NCBI RefSeq assembly: GCF_023898865.1
Contig: NZ_JAGSOV010000054.1
Span: 1-64,000 of the forward strand
Direction of reading: 5' to 3'
DNA length: 64,000 nucleotides
Source of the DNA: Pseudonocardia humida
GTDB lineage: Bacteria; Actinomycetota; Actinomycetes; Mycobacteriales; Pseudonocardiaceae
The position numbers were made by a program, and so were the translations under genes. The notes under the pieces are model-generated. The model saw only the letters and a program-made list of their open reading frames with translations, searched no databases and was not told the DNA's origin. This document shows positions 25,366 to 33,619 of the stretch, in pieces. Position 1 is the first letter of the stretch; each line of letters starts with the position of its first letter.

Positions 25366-26382
25366 TTAGATCGACACCCCGAACTCACTCATCCACGGCC
25401 GCGGGTTGATCTTCGTGCCGGCCTCGCTGGTCACCTCGAAGTGCAGGTGCGGCCCGGACGACTGGCCGCGGTTGCCGACCTCGGCGATCACCTCGCCCGC
25501 CTCGACCTCCTCGCCCACTCCGACGAACGAGCGGTTGATGTGGCCGTAGGTGGTGATGGTGCCGTCCTCGTGCTGCACGCGCACCCACAGGCCGAAGCCG
25601 CTGGCGGGCCCGGAGTCGACGACGGTGCCCGCGAGCGGGACGTGGATGGGGGTGCCGATCGGCGCGGCGACGTCGATGCCCTCGTGGGCGCGGCCGTCGC
25701 GGGCGCCGAACGCCGAGGTGAACGTACCGTCGACCATCTGGACGCCACCGCCGGCGACCGCTGCCGCCTCGGCGGCCTCGCTCTCCGCCCGGCGGTCGGC
25801 CGCGGCGCGCTCCTGCTCCGCGATCCGGGCCCGCTCCTGCTCGGCGGCCCGCGCGCTCTCCTCGGCCGCGATGCGCTGCAGGTCGGCGGCCTTCACCAGG
25901 GCGGCGGCGTCGGCGACCACGGGCTCGGCGGTCAGCGGCTCGGAGCCGATGGCGCCGATCGGCTCCGCGACGAGCGGGGCGGCCTCCGAGGCCGCGACGA
26001 TCGGCGCCACTGGCACGTCGGCCGTCGGGGGCGCCGCCTGCTGCCCGGTGGTGCCGAAGAGGCCGTCGATGCCGGCGCGCAGCGCGGCCGCTCCGTCCGA
26101 GGCCGCGGGGACGGCCTGGACGAGCAGGTGCTGGCCGGTCGCGGCGAGCGCGGTGCCGGCGATGGCCGCCGCGACGAAGCGGACGGGGGTGGACGAGGTG
26201 AACGAGTCCGCGCGGGATCCCGCCGAGCCGCCCGCGCCGCCGGCCGGGGCGGCCGACGAGGTCAGGGGGAAGCGGAACTCGACGGTCCGGTACGCGTCAC
26301 CGACCCCCGCTGCCGCCAGTGCGGGCGACAGCGGGGGCTCGAGGTGTGCGCGCCGGCCCTCGGGGGAGCGGTGCCGTGCCAC
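25366..26382 (-). CDS. M23-family (LytM) peptidoglycan endopeptidase
   Basis: A 338-residue envelope protein. A hydrophobic segment near residues 65-85 (VRFVAAAIAGTALAATG) acts as signal anchor or transmembrane helix after a cytoplasmic N-terminus. An Ala-rich, Glu/Arg-rich coiled-coil follows (about 160-205, with repeated EQERA). The C-terminal LytM domain has the zinc motifs HEGID and HLHFE plus TTYGHINRSF, so it looks catalytically competent for peptidoglycan cross-bridge cleavage. The ATG is preceded by GGAAGGAAGG. It is divergent from the ESX arm across a 613-base gap. Confidence 0.88.
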   Translation of the reverse strand: MARHRSPEGRRAHLEPPLSPALAAAGVGDAYRTVEFRFPLTSSAAPAGGAGGSAGSRADSFTSSTPVRFVAAAIAGTALAATGQHLLVQAVPAASDGAAALRAGIDGLFGTTGQQAAPPTADVPVAPIVAASEAAPLVAEPIGAIGSEPLTAEPVVADAAALVKAADLQRIAAEESARAAEQERARIAEQERAAADRRAESEAAEAAAVAGGGVQMVDGTFTSAFGARDGRAHEGIDVAAPIGTPIHVPLAGTVVDSGPASGFGLWVRVQHEDGTITTYGHINRSFVGVGEEVEAGEVIAEVGNRGQSSGPHLHFEVTSEAGTKINPRPWMSEFGVSI

Positions 26383-26995
26383 GACCTTCCTTCCGGATCC
26401 GACGGCGCGGGCCGGACGTCCCCTCGGGGGTGGGGAGGGTCCCGGGGTTGGACCCGTGTCCGGGCTGTGACCGCGCCGTTATCGATCCGCTGGAGACGGT
26501 AAGCGGGAGGCGACTGGCGAGTAACCCGCTCCGGAACCCGGTGAGACTGCCGGACGGCCCGGCGCGACGAGCGGACGAGTGGAACGCGTCGGGCCCGTCG
26601 AGTGGCGCGTTCACCGCGCAGCCATCTCCGATTTCCCGTCAGGATCGGCCGTTCACCGTAGATCTCACCCCGGAAGGCCCATCACATTCAAACGATCGGC
26701 GCAGCAACGGAGGTCCGTCACCGCGCACGTCAGACGGCTGCCAGAAAATCCCGGATCCGGTGAACCGGACCCGGGACGGACACGTGATTCATTCAGCGCA
26801 CCGAAACGGCGCGCGGACCGATGATTCTCGATCGGACCGGAGGCATGGCGTGAATGCGACAACGCCCCTCCCGCGCGGGAGCAGGCCGATACCGTGCCGT
26901 GTCACGTCGTGCACCGACGCCGTCACCAGCCGCGCACGCCGCGAGGCACCGGTGACGCTGCCGCCGATCACGCGAGAACCGACCAGGGGGCGATC
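26383..26995. other. Intergenic region between M23 peptidase and ESX gene cluster
   Basis: 613 bases with no convincing gene. The short open frames on both strands are Arg/Pro-rich shadows without family resemblance. Base composition drops locally around 26640-26850, which suggests promoter DNA for both divergent transcription units. I looked for the conserved blocks of the ydaO (c-di-AMP) riboswitch that often precedes actinobacterial cell-wall hydrolases and did not find them. Confidence 0.5.
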
Positions 26996-27331
26996 ATGAA
27001 GTTCGACATGGGAGCGCAGACGCTCACCGCGCTCACCCAGCAGACCCAGGGCTCCAGCGACGACCTCGGCGCCCTCATCCAGCAACTGATCGCGGCGGCC
27101 GAGCCGCTGGAGGGCAACTTCAACGGCGCGGGCCGGGCCGCCTTCGACTCGTTCAAGGCCAACGCCGACTCGATCACCGCGGAGCTGAACGGTGCGCTGT
27201 CGGCGATCCTCGGCGGCCAGAGCGGCATGAACCAGTCCTTCAGCCAGGGCGACACCGAGATGGCCGACAACGCCACCTCCGCCCAGGGCTCCGCCAACTT
27301 CGACGCCGCGCGCTTCGGCGCCGGCCGCTGA
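26996..27331 (+). CDS. WXG100-family ESX protein (EsxA-like)
   Basis: A 111-residue all-helical small protein, the size of secreted ESX substrates. The helix-turn-helix hinge reads GNFNGAGRAAF, so the usual Trp of the WxG motif is Phe. The C-terminal tail is Gly/Ala-rich. AGGGGG lies five bases before the ATG. It is the first gene of a plus-strand cluster and is followed 13 bases later by another WXG-type gene, the usual arrangement for an ESX heterodimer exported by the EccC/EccD machine encoded at 33616-40820. Confidence 0.85.
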   Translation: MKFDMGAQTLTALTQQTQGSSDDLGALIQQLIAAAEPLEGNFNGAGRAAFDSFKANADSITAELNGALSAILGGQSGMNQSFSQGDTEMADNATSAQGSANFDAARFGAGR

Positions 27332-27344
27332 CCTGGAGGCAGAC

Positions 27345-27653
27345 ATGCCCAGCACCGACCGCCGCAGCTTCGACACCGGCGTCTCCCAGCAGGTCCAGTC
27401 CGACCTCGGCGGCATCGTCGCCCGCCTCGAGGCCAACATCTCCCAGCGCCAGACCGACGTCGCCACGGCGATGTCCGACTTCCAGGCCGACGGCGTCGAC
27501 GACCAGTACCGCACCGTCGAGCAGCGCTGGAACAACGCCGCGACCCAGGTCCGGGAGATCATCGCGCTGGTCCGGACCACGATGACCAAGAACGACGACT
27601 CGGCGACCAGCGCGCTGACCCGCGCCAGGGGCGCCGTCGACTCGATCGGCTGA
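27345..27653 (+). CDS. WXG100-like ESX partner protein
   Basis: A 102-residue helical protein with no cysteine. Two long amphipathic helices (about 15-50 and 55-95) flank a turn at ADGVDDQYRTVEQRWNN. A Trp is present but shifted from the canonical WxG position, so this is a divergent member. GGAGG precedes the ATG. It is probably the heterodimer partner of the preceding 111-residue protein. Confidence 0.75.
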   Translation: MPSTDRRSFDTGVSQQVQSDLGGIVARLEANISQRQTDVATAMSDFQADGVDDQYRTVEQRWNNAATQVREIIALVRTTMTKNDDSATSALTRARGAVDSIG

Positions 27654-27780
27654 CCTGCGCCCGGCGCGGTAGTTCGGCAAGGGGGGAAGCAGTGGAAGGC
27701 ACGTACGGAGCGAGGGGGCGGACCACCGGACGCGGTGGTGGGGTCCACCGGGCCCGCGGTGGCGAGCCGGAGGTCCGATC

Positions 27781-28134
27781 ATGACGCGGTGGGACATCGA
27801 CCCGGTCGGCGTCCGCTCGGTGCTCACCAACACCGAGGCGGTGGCCCAGGAGTTCGACGGGCAGATGACGACGCTCAACGCGAGCCTCGAAGGCGCGATG
27901 GGCCAGTCCAGCTCGGACATCGTGAACCAGGCGCTGGCCGGCTACGCCGAGTCCGCGACCGCGGACATCACCTCCGTCTTCACCCGCACCAGCGCCTGCA
28001 TGAACGGCGCGGCCCAGGCCACCAACGCCTACGTCGAGGGCGATCTGGAGATGGCGGCCAACGCGCAGGCCTCGGCCGCTGCCGCCCCCGACCCGCGGGC
28101 CACCATGCCCGGGTACGGCGGTGGTCCGCAGTGA
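27781..28134 (+). CDS. Small ESX-associated protein (DUF6507-like)
   Basis: A 117-residue protein beginning MTRWDIDPVGVRSVL, typical of small helical proteins annotated DUF6507 next to actinobacterial ESX effectors. It has two predicted helical stretches and a disordered Ala/Pro/Gly tail. GGAGG lies upstream of the ATG. Its stop overlaps the GTG of the large effector gene (GTGA at 28131-28134), so the two are translationally coupled. It may act as the secretion partner or chaperone of the effector's N-terminal domain, by analogy with PE/PPE and LXG partners. Confidence 0.7.
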   Translation: MTRWDIDPVGVRSVLTNTEAVAQEFDGQMTTLNASLEGAMGQSSSDIVNQALAGYAESATADITSVFTRTSACMNGAAQATNAYVEGDLEMAANAQASAAAAPDPRATMPGYGGGPQ

Positions 28135-30935
28135 TCAGCGCAGCGGCGATCCCGCAGATCCCGGGCGACATGGGGGTGCTCGGCCAGCACGCCGCCGCGC
28201 TCACCGGCCTCGGCGCGGACTTCCCGGACACCGGGCGCCGCGTGCACTCCACGTGGCAGACCCTGGGCCCGGTCTACTCCGCTCCCGAGGCGGCCCAGCT
28301 CTTCGCGGCCACCGGACCGGTCCAGACGATCACCGCCTCGGTCGGGCAGGACTTCACCGCGGTCGGCGGCGCCTTGAGCACCTACGCCACCGAGGTCGAC
28401 GCGATCAAGGCCAGGCTGCAGGCGCTGCGGGACCAGGCGACCGCCTTCGAGGCGACCGCACGGGCCGACCCGGAATGGCGCGAGGACGAGGACCAGGTCA
28501 ACCGGCACAACCAGCTGCTGAGCGACGTCAACGCCGCGGTCGCCGACTTCCAGGACGCCCAGCGCCGCTGCGCCAACTCCATCCTGGCCCTGTACTCCGA
28601 CCGCCGCTACGTCGCCGAGAACGGCGACGGCACCATCGCCGACAACGAGTTCGGCTACTCCAAGGACATGCTCGACGCCGTCCTCGGCCAGGGCGAGGCC
28701 CTGCCGTGGGGCAAGGCGGAGGAGCACGACCGCGGCTTCCTCGGCGACGTCGGCGCGTTCTTCGTCGGCATCAAGGACGGCGCCGTCGAGATGGTCAAGG
28801 GCCTCGGCGCGCTGATCGGCTACGCCGACGGCCAGTGGAGCTGGGCCAACGCGGGCGCGGCGTGGAAGGGGCTGGGCATGTTCGCCCTCGCCCTGAGCCC
28901 GGTCGCGCTCGCCATCAACAGCGTCACCGACCTGCCCGGGATCCCGAAGGGCGCGCTGGCGGACACCCTGCTCGGCGCGGGCAAGGCGCTGATCGCCTAC
29001 GACACCTGGGGCGAGGACAAGTCCAAGGCCGCGGGCATGGTCACGTTCAACGTCGTCTCGGCGATCATCGGCACCAAGGGCGCCGGCAGCGCGCTGCGGG
29101 GCGGCGGCGCCGCGGCGCAGGGCAGCCGGGTCGCGGTGGTGGCAAAGGCGGGCGCCGGGGCGGTCAAGGTCGGCGACTTCATCGCCAGGATGCCCACGGT
29201 CACCGACCTGGCGGGCAAGGCGATCGCCAAGTTCCCCGGCTTCAAGGTGCCGGACGTCACCATCCCCAACGTCGACACCCCGCCCACCCACGTGGACACC
29301 CCGTCGCCGCCCTCCGGTGGCAGGCCCGGCGAGCTGGCCGTGCCCGACGGCGTCATCGACCAGCGCGTCTTCGACCCGCCGTCGACCTCCGGCAGCCCGT
29401 CCGTGGGCGACGCGGTCGGCGACGGCGCCCGCAACACGCCGCCCCCGTCGGCCACGCTCACACCGGACGGCGTCATCGACGGCCGCACCTTCGACCCGCC
29501 GACCCCGAACATCCCCGACGGACCGCCACTCGTCCAGGACGGCGTCATCGGCGGCGGACGCAACGTCGACACACCCGCCACACCCGGCGCCGACGCACCA
29601 GACACCCCGCCCACCCGCGACAGCGCCGGCGAACGGACCCTCCCGCCGTCGGCCACCCTCACACCCGACGGCGTCATCGACGGCCGCACCTTCGACCCGC
29701 CGACCCCGAACATCCCCGACGGACCGCCACTCGTCCAGGACGGCGTCATCGGCGGCGGACGCGGCATCGACGCACCCAGCACAGCAGGCGCCGACGGACC
29801 GCTGCGACCGGACGCCGAGGTCCCCGCGCGGGTGCCCGAGCGCGAGCTGGTGGGAGCCGGTGCGCGCGGTGCCGACGCGCCTGCGGCAGGCGGCATCGAC
29901 ACCCCGGGACCGTCCTCGCGCGGCGCCGAGGTGCCGGGTCGGGCCGGCCTGCCCGACCAGCCGATCACCGGCGGGGGGCGGGGCAGTGGGTTCGACACCC
30001 CGCCCGCACGACCCGACGTCCCGGCCGGTGGCGGGCGCGGTGGTGGCTTCGACACCCCGCCCGTGCGGCCCGACGTGCCCGTCGCCCGCTTCGACGCGGA
30101 CCCGCCGGTCGGGCGCGGGCCTGAAACCCCGACCACGCCGGACGCCCCGGGTGACCTGCCGCCGGCGGACGTGCCGAGCGGACGCGATGGCGCGCCCGAT
30201 GCGCCCGGTCGTGGCGACGGGCCGGACGGACCCGGCGGTAACGGACCCGGCGATAACGGACCCGGCAACGGACCTGGTGGGGACGGACCCGGCGGCGACG
30301 GACCCGGCGACGGACCGGGTGGCGACGGCTACTACGACGACGGCCGGTACTACGACGGCGACGACGCGCCACCCCCGGACGGCACGCCCCAGGACGGCGC
30401 GCCGGGAGCCGAGGGATCGCTGCCGCCCGGCGTCCACCCGCCGCTCGTGCGCGACGAGCTGTTGCCTCCCAGGGAGCTCAACGACCACTACAAGTACGAG
30501 AACGACCCGACGCACCCCGGCGCCGCCTTCGGCGGCAGGGTCGAGTACTTCACGCCGGACGTGCTGGAGGCGCACCGGGTCGTGGTCATCGACGGGCGGC
30601 TGCACTGGGCGCACGACGGCTCCCCGCTGGACACCTCGAACGCCTCCACGGTGCACTCCGCGGGCGAGCCGCGCGCGATGTTCGTGATGGACCGCAACGG
30701 GAACCTCTACGTCTCACCCGAGCAGATCGTCGGCCAGCTCCACCACTCCAGCTTCCTCGGCGGTGGACCGGTGGCCGGAGCGGGCGAGATCGCGGTGGTC
30801 AACGGCGTCCCGCAGGTGGTGTCCCGCAAGAGCGGGCACTACCAACCGCTCCCGGAGAACCAGCAGACTGTGGCCGACGTGCTGCGCGAGCAGGGTCTGG
30901 ACACCTCCGGGATCCAATTCGAGGCAGGATTCTGA
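28131..30935 (+). CDS. Large modular ESX-linked putative effector with C-terminal HSSF/SGHY domain
   Basis: A 934-residue modular protein. Residues 1-190 are helical with HSTWQTLGPVYSAPEAAQLF, a WXG-like secretion domain of actinobacterial ESX effectors. Residues 200-330 hold a hydrophobic alanine-rich region (MFALALSPVALAI). About 380-775 is a Pro/Gly/Asp linker with an exact internal duplication and G-P-G-G-D-type repeats. The C-terminus (about 778-934) is a compact domain with YKYENDPTHPG, HHSSFLGGGPVAGAGEI and KSGHYQP. That domain recalls one I know from plant IQM proteins and from tips of bacterial polymorphic toxins. The N-domain, linker, variable tip and following small gene together suggest a secreted toxin, but activity is not proven. 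Confidence 0.7.
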   Translation: MISAAAIPQIPGDMGVLGQHAAALTGLGADFPDTGRRVHSTWQTLGPVYSAPEAAQLFAATGPVQTITASVGQDFTAVGGALSTYATEVDAIKARLQALRDQATAFEATARADPEWREDEDQVNRHNQLLSDVNAAVADFQDAQRRCANSILALYSDRRYVAENGDGTIADNEFGYSKDMLDAVLGQGEALPWGKAEEHDRGFLGDVGAFFVGIKDGAVEMVKGLGALIGYADGQWSWANAGAAWKGLGMFALALSPVALAINSVTDLPGIPKGALADTLLGAGKALIAYDTWGEDKSKAAGMVTFNVVSAIIGTKGAGSALRGGGAAAQGSRVAVVAKAGAGAVKVGDFIARMPTVTDLAGKAIAKFPGFKVPDVTIPNVDTPPTHVDTPSPPSGGRPGELAVPDGVIDQRVFDPPSTSGSPSVGDAVGDGARNTPPPSATLTPDGVIDGRTFDPPTPNIPDGPPLVQDGVIGGGRNVDTPATPGADAPDTPPTRDSAGERTLPPSATLTPDGVIDGRTFDPPTPNIPDGPPLVQDGVIGGGRGIDAPSTAGADGPLRPDAEVPARVPERELVGAGARGADAPAAGGIDTPGPSSRGAEVPGRAGLPDQPITGGGRGSGFDTPPARPDVPAGGGRGGGFDTPPVRPDVPVARFDADPPVGRGPETPTTPDAPGDLPPADVPSGRDGAPDAPGRGDGPDGPGGNGPGDNGPGNGPGGDGPGGDGPGDGPGGDGYYDDGRYYDGDDAPPPDGTPQDGAPGAEGSLPPGVHPPLVRDELLPPRELNDHYKYENDPTHPGAAFGGRVEYFTPDVLEAHRVVVIDGRLHWAHDGSPLDTSNASTVHSAGEPRAMFVMDRNGNLYVSPEQIVGQLHHSSFLGGGPVAGAGEIAVVNGVPQVVSRKSGHYQPLPENQQTVADVLREQGLDTSGIQFEAGF
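29445..29762 (+). repeat. Internal direct duplication in the effector linker
   Basis: Two nearly identical 117-base units at 29445-29561 and 29646-29762, offset by 201 bases (67 codons), encode the same 39-residue block containing LTPDGVIDGRTFDPPTP and PPLVQDGVIGGG. A degenerate third copy of the DGVID element lies upstream near 29350. The copies differ at only a few bases, which implies recent duplication or gene conversion. Confidence 0.85.
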
Positions 30936-30938
30936 GAC

Positions 30939-31529
30939 ATGACGCCGACACAGCCGGTATCCCCGTGGCGGGGCTACGTCCACCAGCTGACCTACGGTGC
31001 GGATCTGACCGGTCCGCTCGACGACGACGCCGTCGAGCGGATCGTCGAAGGGGTCCTGCGGCAGCGGGTCTTCACCCAACCCATCGAGGCGTACTACGAG
31101 GCCGCCTCCGCAGCGCTGGCGTCCGGTGAGCACCTCGCCGACCTCCCCAACCAGGACGACGCCGCGGTCCGCGACGCGCTCATCCGCATCGTGGACCGGC
31201 TCGACGCGCGGCGCCCGTGGCCGGTGCCGCCCTTCCAGCAGCAGGGCGTCGAGGAATGGGGGGCGTTGGCCGGTGCTCCGGTCATCGGCCGGATCCCGCT
31301 GTCGCAGATGCAGGTGCGGCGCACGCTCAACCGCCTCTTCGACACCGTCGAGCACGGGGGTGGCGAGCTGAAGGTGCTGGTCCTGCGACTGCGCACGGGC
31401 CAGCTCGTGGCCCTGCGATCGACCGGGGCGTTCACCGCACCGGGTGTGGACCTGCTCTCGGGCGCCGAGCCCGGGTCGACGGCCGCCGACTTCACCGAGC
31501 TGACCGGGATGCCGCTCGAGCCGAGCTGA
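30939..31529 (+). CDS. Probable immunity protein or effector-associated protein
   Basis: A 196-residue cytoplasmic protein with no signal peptide, no membrane segment and no family I recognise. It starts three bases after the effector's stop. It is acidic and helical in the first 95 residues, then has an alpha/beta half with LSQMQVRRTLNRLFDTVEHGGG and VLRLRTGQLVALR. A small soluble protein directly downstream of a modular toxin-like gene, and ahead of a terminator hairpin, is the position of an immunity gene. The function is inferred from position only. Confidence 0.6.
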   Translation: MTPTQPVSPWRGYVHQLTYGADLTGPLDDDAVERIVEGVLRQRVFTQPIEAYYEAASAALASGEHLADLPNQDDAAVRDALIRIVDRLDARRPWPVPPFQQQGVEEWGALAGAPVIGRIPLSQMQVRRTLNRLFDTVEHGGGELKVLVLRLRTGQLVALRSTGAFTAPGVDLLSGAEPGSTAADFTELTGMPLEPS

Positions 31530-31537
31530 GATCGTGG

Positions 31538-31567
31538 CCCACCCCTCCCGGTGTCCGGAGGGGTGGG
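31538..31567 (+). terminator. Terminator-like hairpin after the effector/immunity genes
   Basis: 11-bp perfect arms CCCACCCCTCC (31538-31548) and its complement (31557-31567) with an 8-base loop, nine bases after the stop codon of the immunity-like gene. No T-tract is present. Confidence 0.6.
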
Positions 31568-31621
31568 CGGGCCACCCGACCCTCTGGCCCTGTCGCCCGG
31601 TCCGGAGGGCAGGATCGCCGG

Positions 31622-32284
31622 GTGGAGCGGTGGCGCGAGCCGGCGACGGTGGCCGAGGCGGAGGTCGTGCAGCGGGAGATCGCGGCGCGCGTCGAGATCC
31701 CGACGGGTCCGGTGCCGCCGCCGCGGCGGGTCGCCGGCCTCGACATCTCCTACCGCAAGGACTCCGACCTCGTCGCCGCCGCCGCGGTCGTGGTCGACGT
31801 CGGGACGCTGGAGGCCGTCGAGGAGGTCGTGGTCGACGGCGAGGTCGGGTTCCCCTACGTCCCGGGGCTGCTGGCCTTCCGGGAGATCCCGATGCTGCTG
31901 CGGGTGCTGGACGCCCTGCGGACCCCGGTCGACCTGCTGCTCTGCGACGGTCAGGGGCTGGCCCACCCCCGCCGTTGCGGGGTGGCCTGCCACCTGGGCG
32001 TCGTCACCGGGTTGCCGGCGGTGGGCTGCGCGAAGAACCACCTCGTCGGCGAGCACGACGAGCCCGGGCCGGCGCGGGGCGAGCGGGCGGCGCTCGTGGA
32101 GGGCGGGGACGTGCTCGGGTGCGTGCTGCGCACCCAGGACGGGGTGCGCCCGGTGTACGTCTCCCCCGGCCACCGGATCGGCGTCGACCAGGCCTGCGAC
32201 GTCGTGCTCGGGCTGTGCACCGAGTTCCGGCTGCCCGACCCGGTGCGCCGGGCCGACCACATCTCCCGCCGAGCCCTGAAGTAG
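31622..32284 (+). CDS. nfi: Endonuclease V (deoxyinosine 3' endonuclease)
   Basis: A 220-residue DNA repair nuclease that nicks DNA one base 3' to deoxyinosine. The three acidic metal ligands are in place: GLDISY (D41), FPYVPGLLAFREIP (E88) and CDGQGLAHPRRCG (D109). The later AKNHLVGEH and VYVSPGHRIG are also typical. The GTG start follows GGAGGG at a somewhat long spacing. It separates the two arms of the ESX locus but is a housekeeping repair gene. Its end is only four bases from the end of the convergent DUF6177-like gene. Confidence 0.92.
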   Translation: MERWREPATVAEAEVVQREIAARVEIPTGPVPPPRRVAGLDISYRKDSDLVAAAAVVVDVGTLEAVEEVVVDGEVGFPYVPGLLAFREIPMLLRVLDALRTPVDLLLCDGQGLAHPRRCGVACHLGVVTGLPAVGCAKNHLVGEHDEPGPARGERAALVEGGDVLGCVLRTQDGVRPVYVSPGHRIGVDQACDVVLGLCTEFRLPDPVRRADHISRRALK

Positions 32285-32288
32285 GCGG

Positions 32289-33275
32289 CTACCGCAGCGC
32301 GGCACCCAGGTCGAAGTGGCGCAGCACCGCGTCGAGCCGCTCGAACGACGTCGTGGGGCCGCCGTCGAGGCGGCACCAGCAGGCCGGGTCGTTGCTGCGC
32401 CTGCCCAGCACCCGTACGGAGGTCGCGGGGGCCTCGCGGGCGTGGTCGACACCGCGCTCGGCGAGCACCGTCGGGCCGATCAGGACGCCGTAGGGCACCG
32501 CGGGCGGGCTCACCCGGGACGGGCGGGTGCCCTCGGACCGGGTCGGGTGCACGGCGACGATCATGCTGCGGGCGCTGCCCGCCAGGTCCTCGACGAGCTC
32601 GTCGATGCTGTCCTGGGCCACGGCGGCGGCCGCCGGGCCGGCCAGCCGGACCTCCTCCAGCACCCCGGTGGTGACCGGGGTGACCTCCAGCCGGCCCACG
32701 GCGCGGCGGCCGGGCTCGCCCGCCACGACGACGAGGGCGGTCGGGTCGGGGGCGCGGTCGCGGCAGAACTCGGTGACCTCGCGGGTCGACCAGGGCTGGG
32801 TCGCCGGCTCGGCGGTGCCCCAGCCCAGCGGGGCGGCGCCGGTGAGCACCGCGGTGACCGCGGCCGTGCTCGCCCCCAGCTGCAGCTCCGCGGTGGCCGG
32901 GTGCAGGGTGGTCACCTGGATCTCCAGGCTGCCCCGGCCGGGGTCCATCGGCTCCACCTCCGGGACCGCCCCGTCGACCGGGGCGAACCGGGCGCCGTTC
33001 CACCCGACCGGGACGCCCAGGAAGCCGTCGCGGAAGCCGGACCCGTCGCGCACCACCCACTGGCCGCCGCTCGCGGCGAACAGCAGCTCCAGCGGGTAGG
33101 TGATGCGGCTGTCCGGCGGGGTGAGCACCTGCAGCAGCCGCCGGCTCTCGCGCGCGGTCACCGCGGCGTCGGTGAGCCAGGTCGACAGGCCGACCACGGC
33201 CCGCGACTGCTCCACCACCAGCGCCTCGGGGGTGACCCGGTCGGCCGCGGGGTGGCCCGGCCCGGGCTCGTTCAC
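32289..33275 (-). CDS. ESX-associated protein (DUF6177-like)
   Basis: A 328-residue soluble protein without a signal peptide, resembling actinobacterial proteins annotated DUF6177 that accompany ESX genes. It has several blocks of mixed alpha/beta structure, including TPPDSRITYPLELLFAA, EIQVTTLHPATAELQLGAST and GRRSNDPACWCRL near the C-terminus. The GTG at 33275 overlaps the upstream stop (GTGA); another GTG at 33287 is possible. It is the last gene of the minus-strand secretion operon. A role as EspG-like chaperone or effector recognition factor is a guess from location. Confidence 0.65.
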   Translation of the reverse strand: MNEPGPGHPAADRVTPEALVVEQSRAVVGLSTWLTDAAVTARESRRLLQVLTPPDSRITYPLELLFAASGGQWVVRDGSGFRDGFLGVPVGWNGARFAPVDGAVPEVEPMDPGRGSLEIQVTTLHPATAELQLGASTAAVTAVLTGAAPLGWGTAEPATQPWSTREVTEFCRDRAPDPTALVVVAGEPGRRAVGRLEVTPVTTGVLEEVRLAGPAAAAVAQDSIDELVEDLAGSARSMIVAVHPTRSEGTRPSRVSPPAVPYGVLIGPTVLAERGVDHAREAPATSVRVLGRRSNDPACWCRLDGGPTTSFERLDAVLRHFDLGAALR

Positions 33276-33619
33276 CGGCTCGACCACGACACGCCCCCGG
33301 TCAGCGAGAGCAGCGCGGCGGTGAAGCGGCGGGCGATGCGCGGGGCCTCGGGGTCGGTCGAGACGGCCTTCGCCTCCACCCACCACGTCGGGTGCGGGGC
33401 GTCGGTGACCCCGAGCAGGCGCTGAACCTCCCCCGGCACCTGCACGAGCCGGGGCCCCTCCACGGTGACCAACGGGCGCTCGTCCGGGCTGCAGAGCTGC
33501 ACCAGCCCTCCGCGCTCGATGGTGTTGACCCGCAGCTCGGCGCCGCAGGCCCGCATGGCGGCCAGCGTCATGCCGGCGTCGGGCTGGCGCTCGCACAGCG
33601 CGACCAGGTCGAGGGTCAT
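33272..33619 (-). CDS. 115-residue ESX-operon protein of unknown function
   Basis: A small soluble protein placed between eccC and the DUF6177-like gene, with 4-base overlaps on both sides (ATGA at 33619-33616, GTGA at 33275-33272). It has no signal peptide or membrane helix. Visible features are an N-terminal helix with MRACGAEL, a beta-rich middle (LVQLCSPDERPLVTVEG) and a Trp pair in PTWWVEAKAV. I do not recognise the family. The double translational coupling argues that it acts stoichiometrically with its neighbours, perhaps as their partner. Confidence 0.6.
   Translation of the reverse strand: MTLDLVALCERQPDAGMTLAAMRACGAELRVNTIERGGLVQLCSPDERPLVTVEGPRLVQVPGEVQRLLGVTDAPHPTWWVEAKAVSTDPEAPRIARRFTAALLSLTGGVSWSSR

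Noticed and set aside
26383..26650. ydaO-type (c-di-AMP) riboswitch before the M23 peptidase
   Set aside because: The conserved blocks of that riboswitch could not be found on the minus strand; GC-rich hairpins alone are not evidence.
28029..30656. 875-residue minus-strand open frame opposite the effector gene
   Set aside because: It is a frame shadow of GC-rich coding DNA with Val/Gly/Arg repeats that mirror the Pro/Gly linker. The plus strand has a ribosome-coupled start and recognisable domains.
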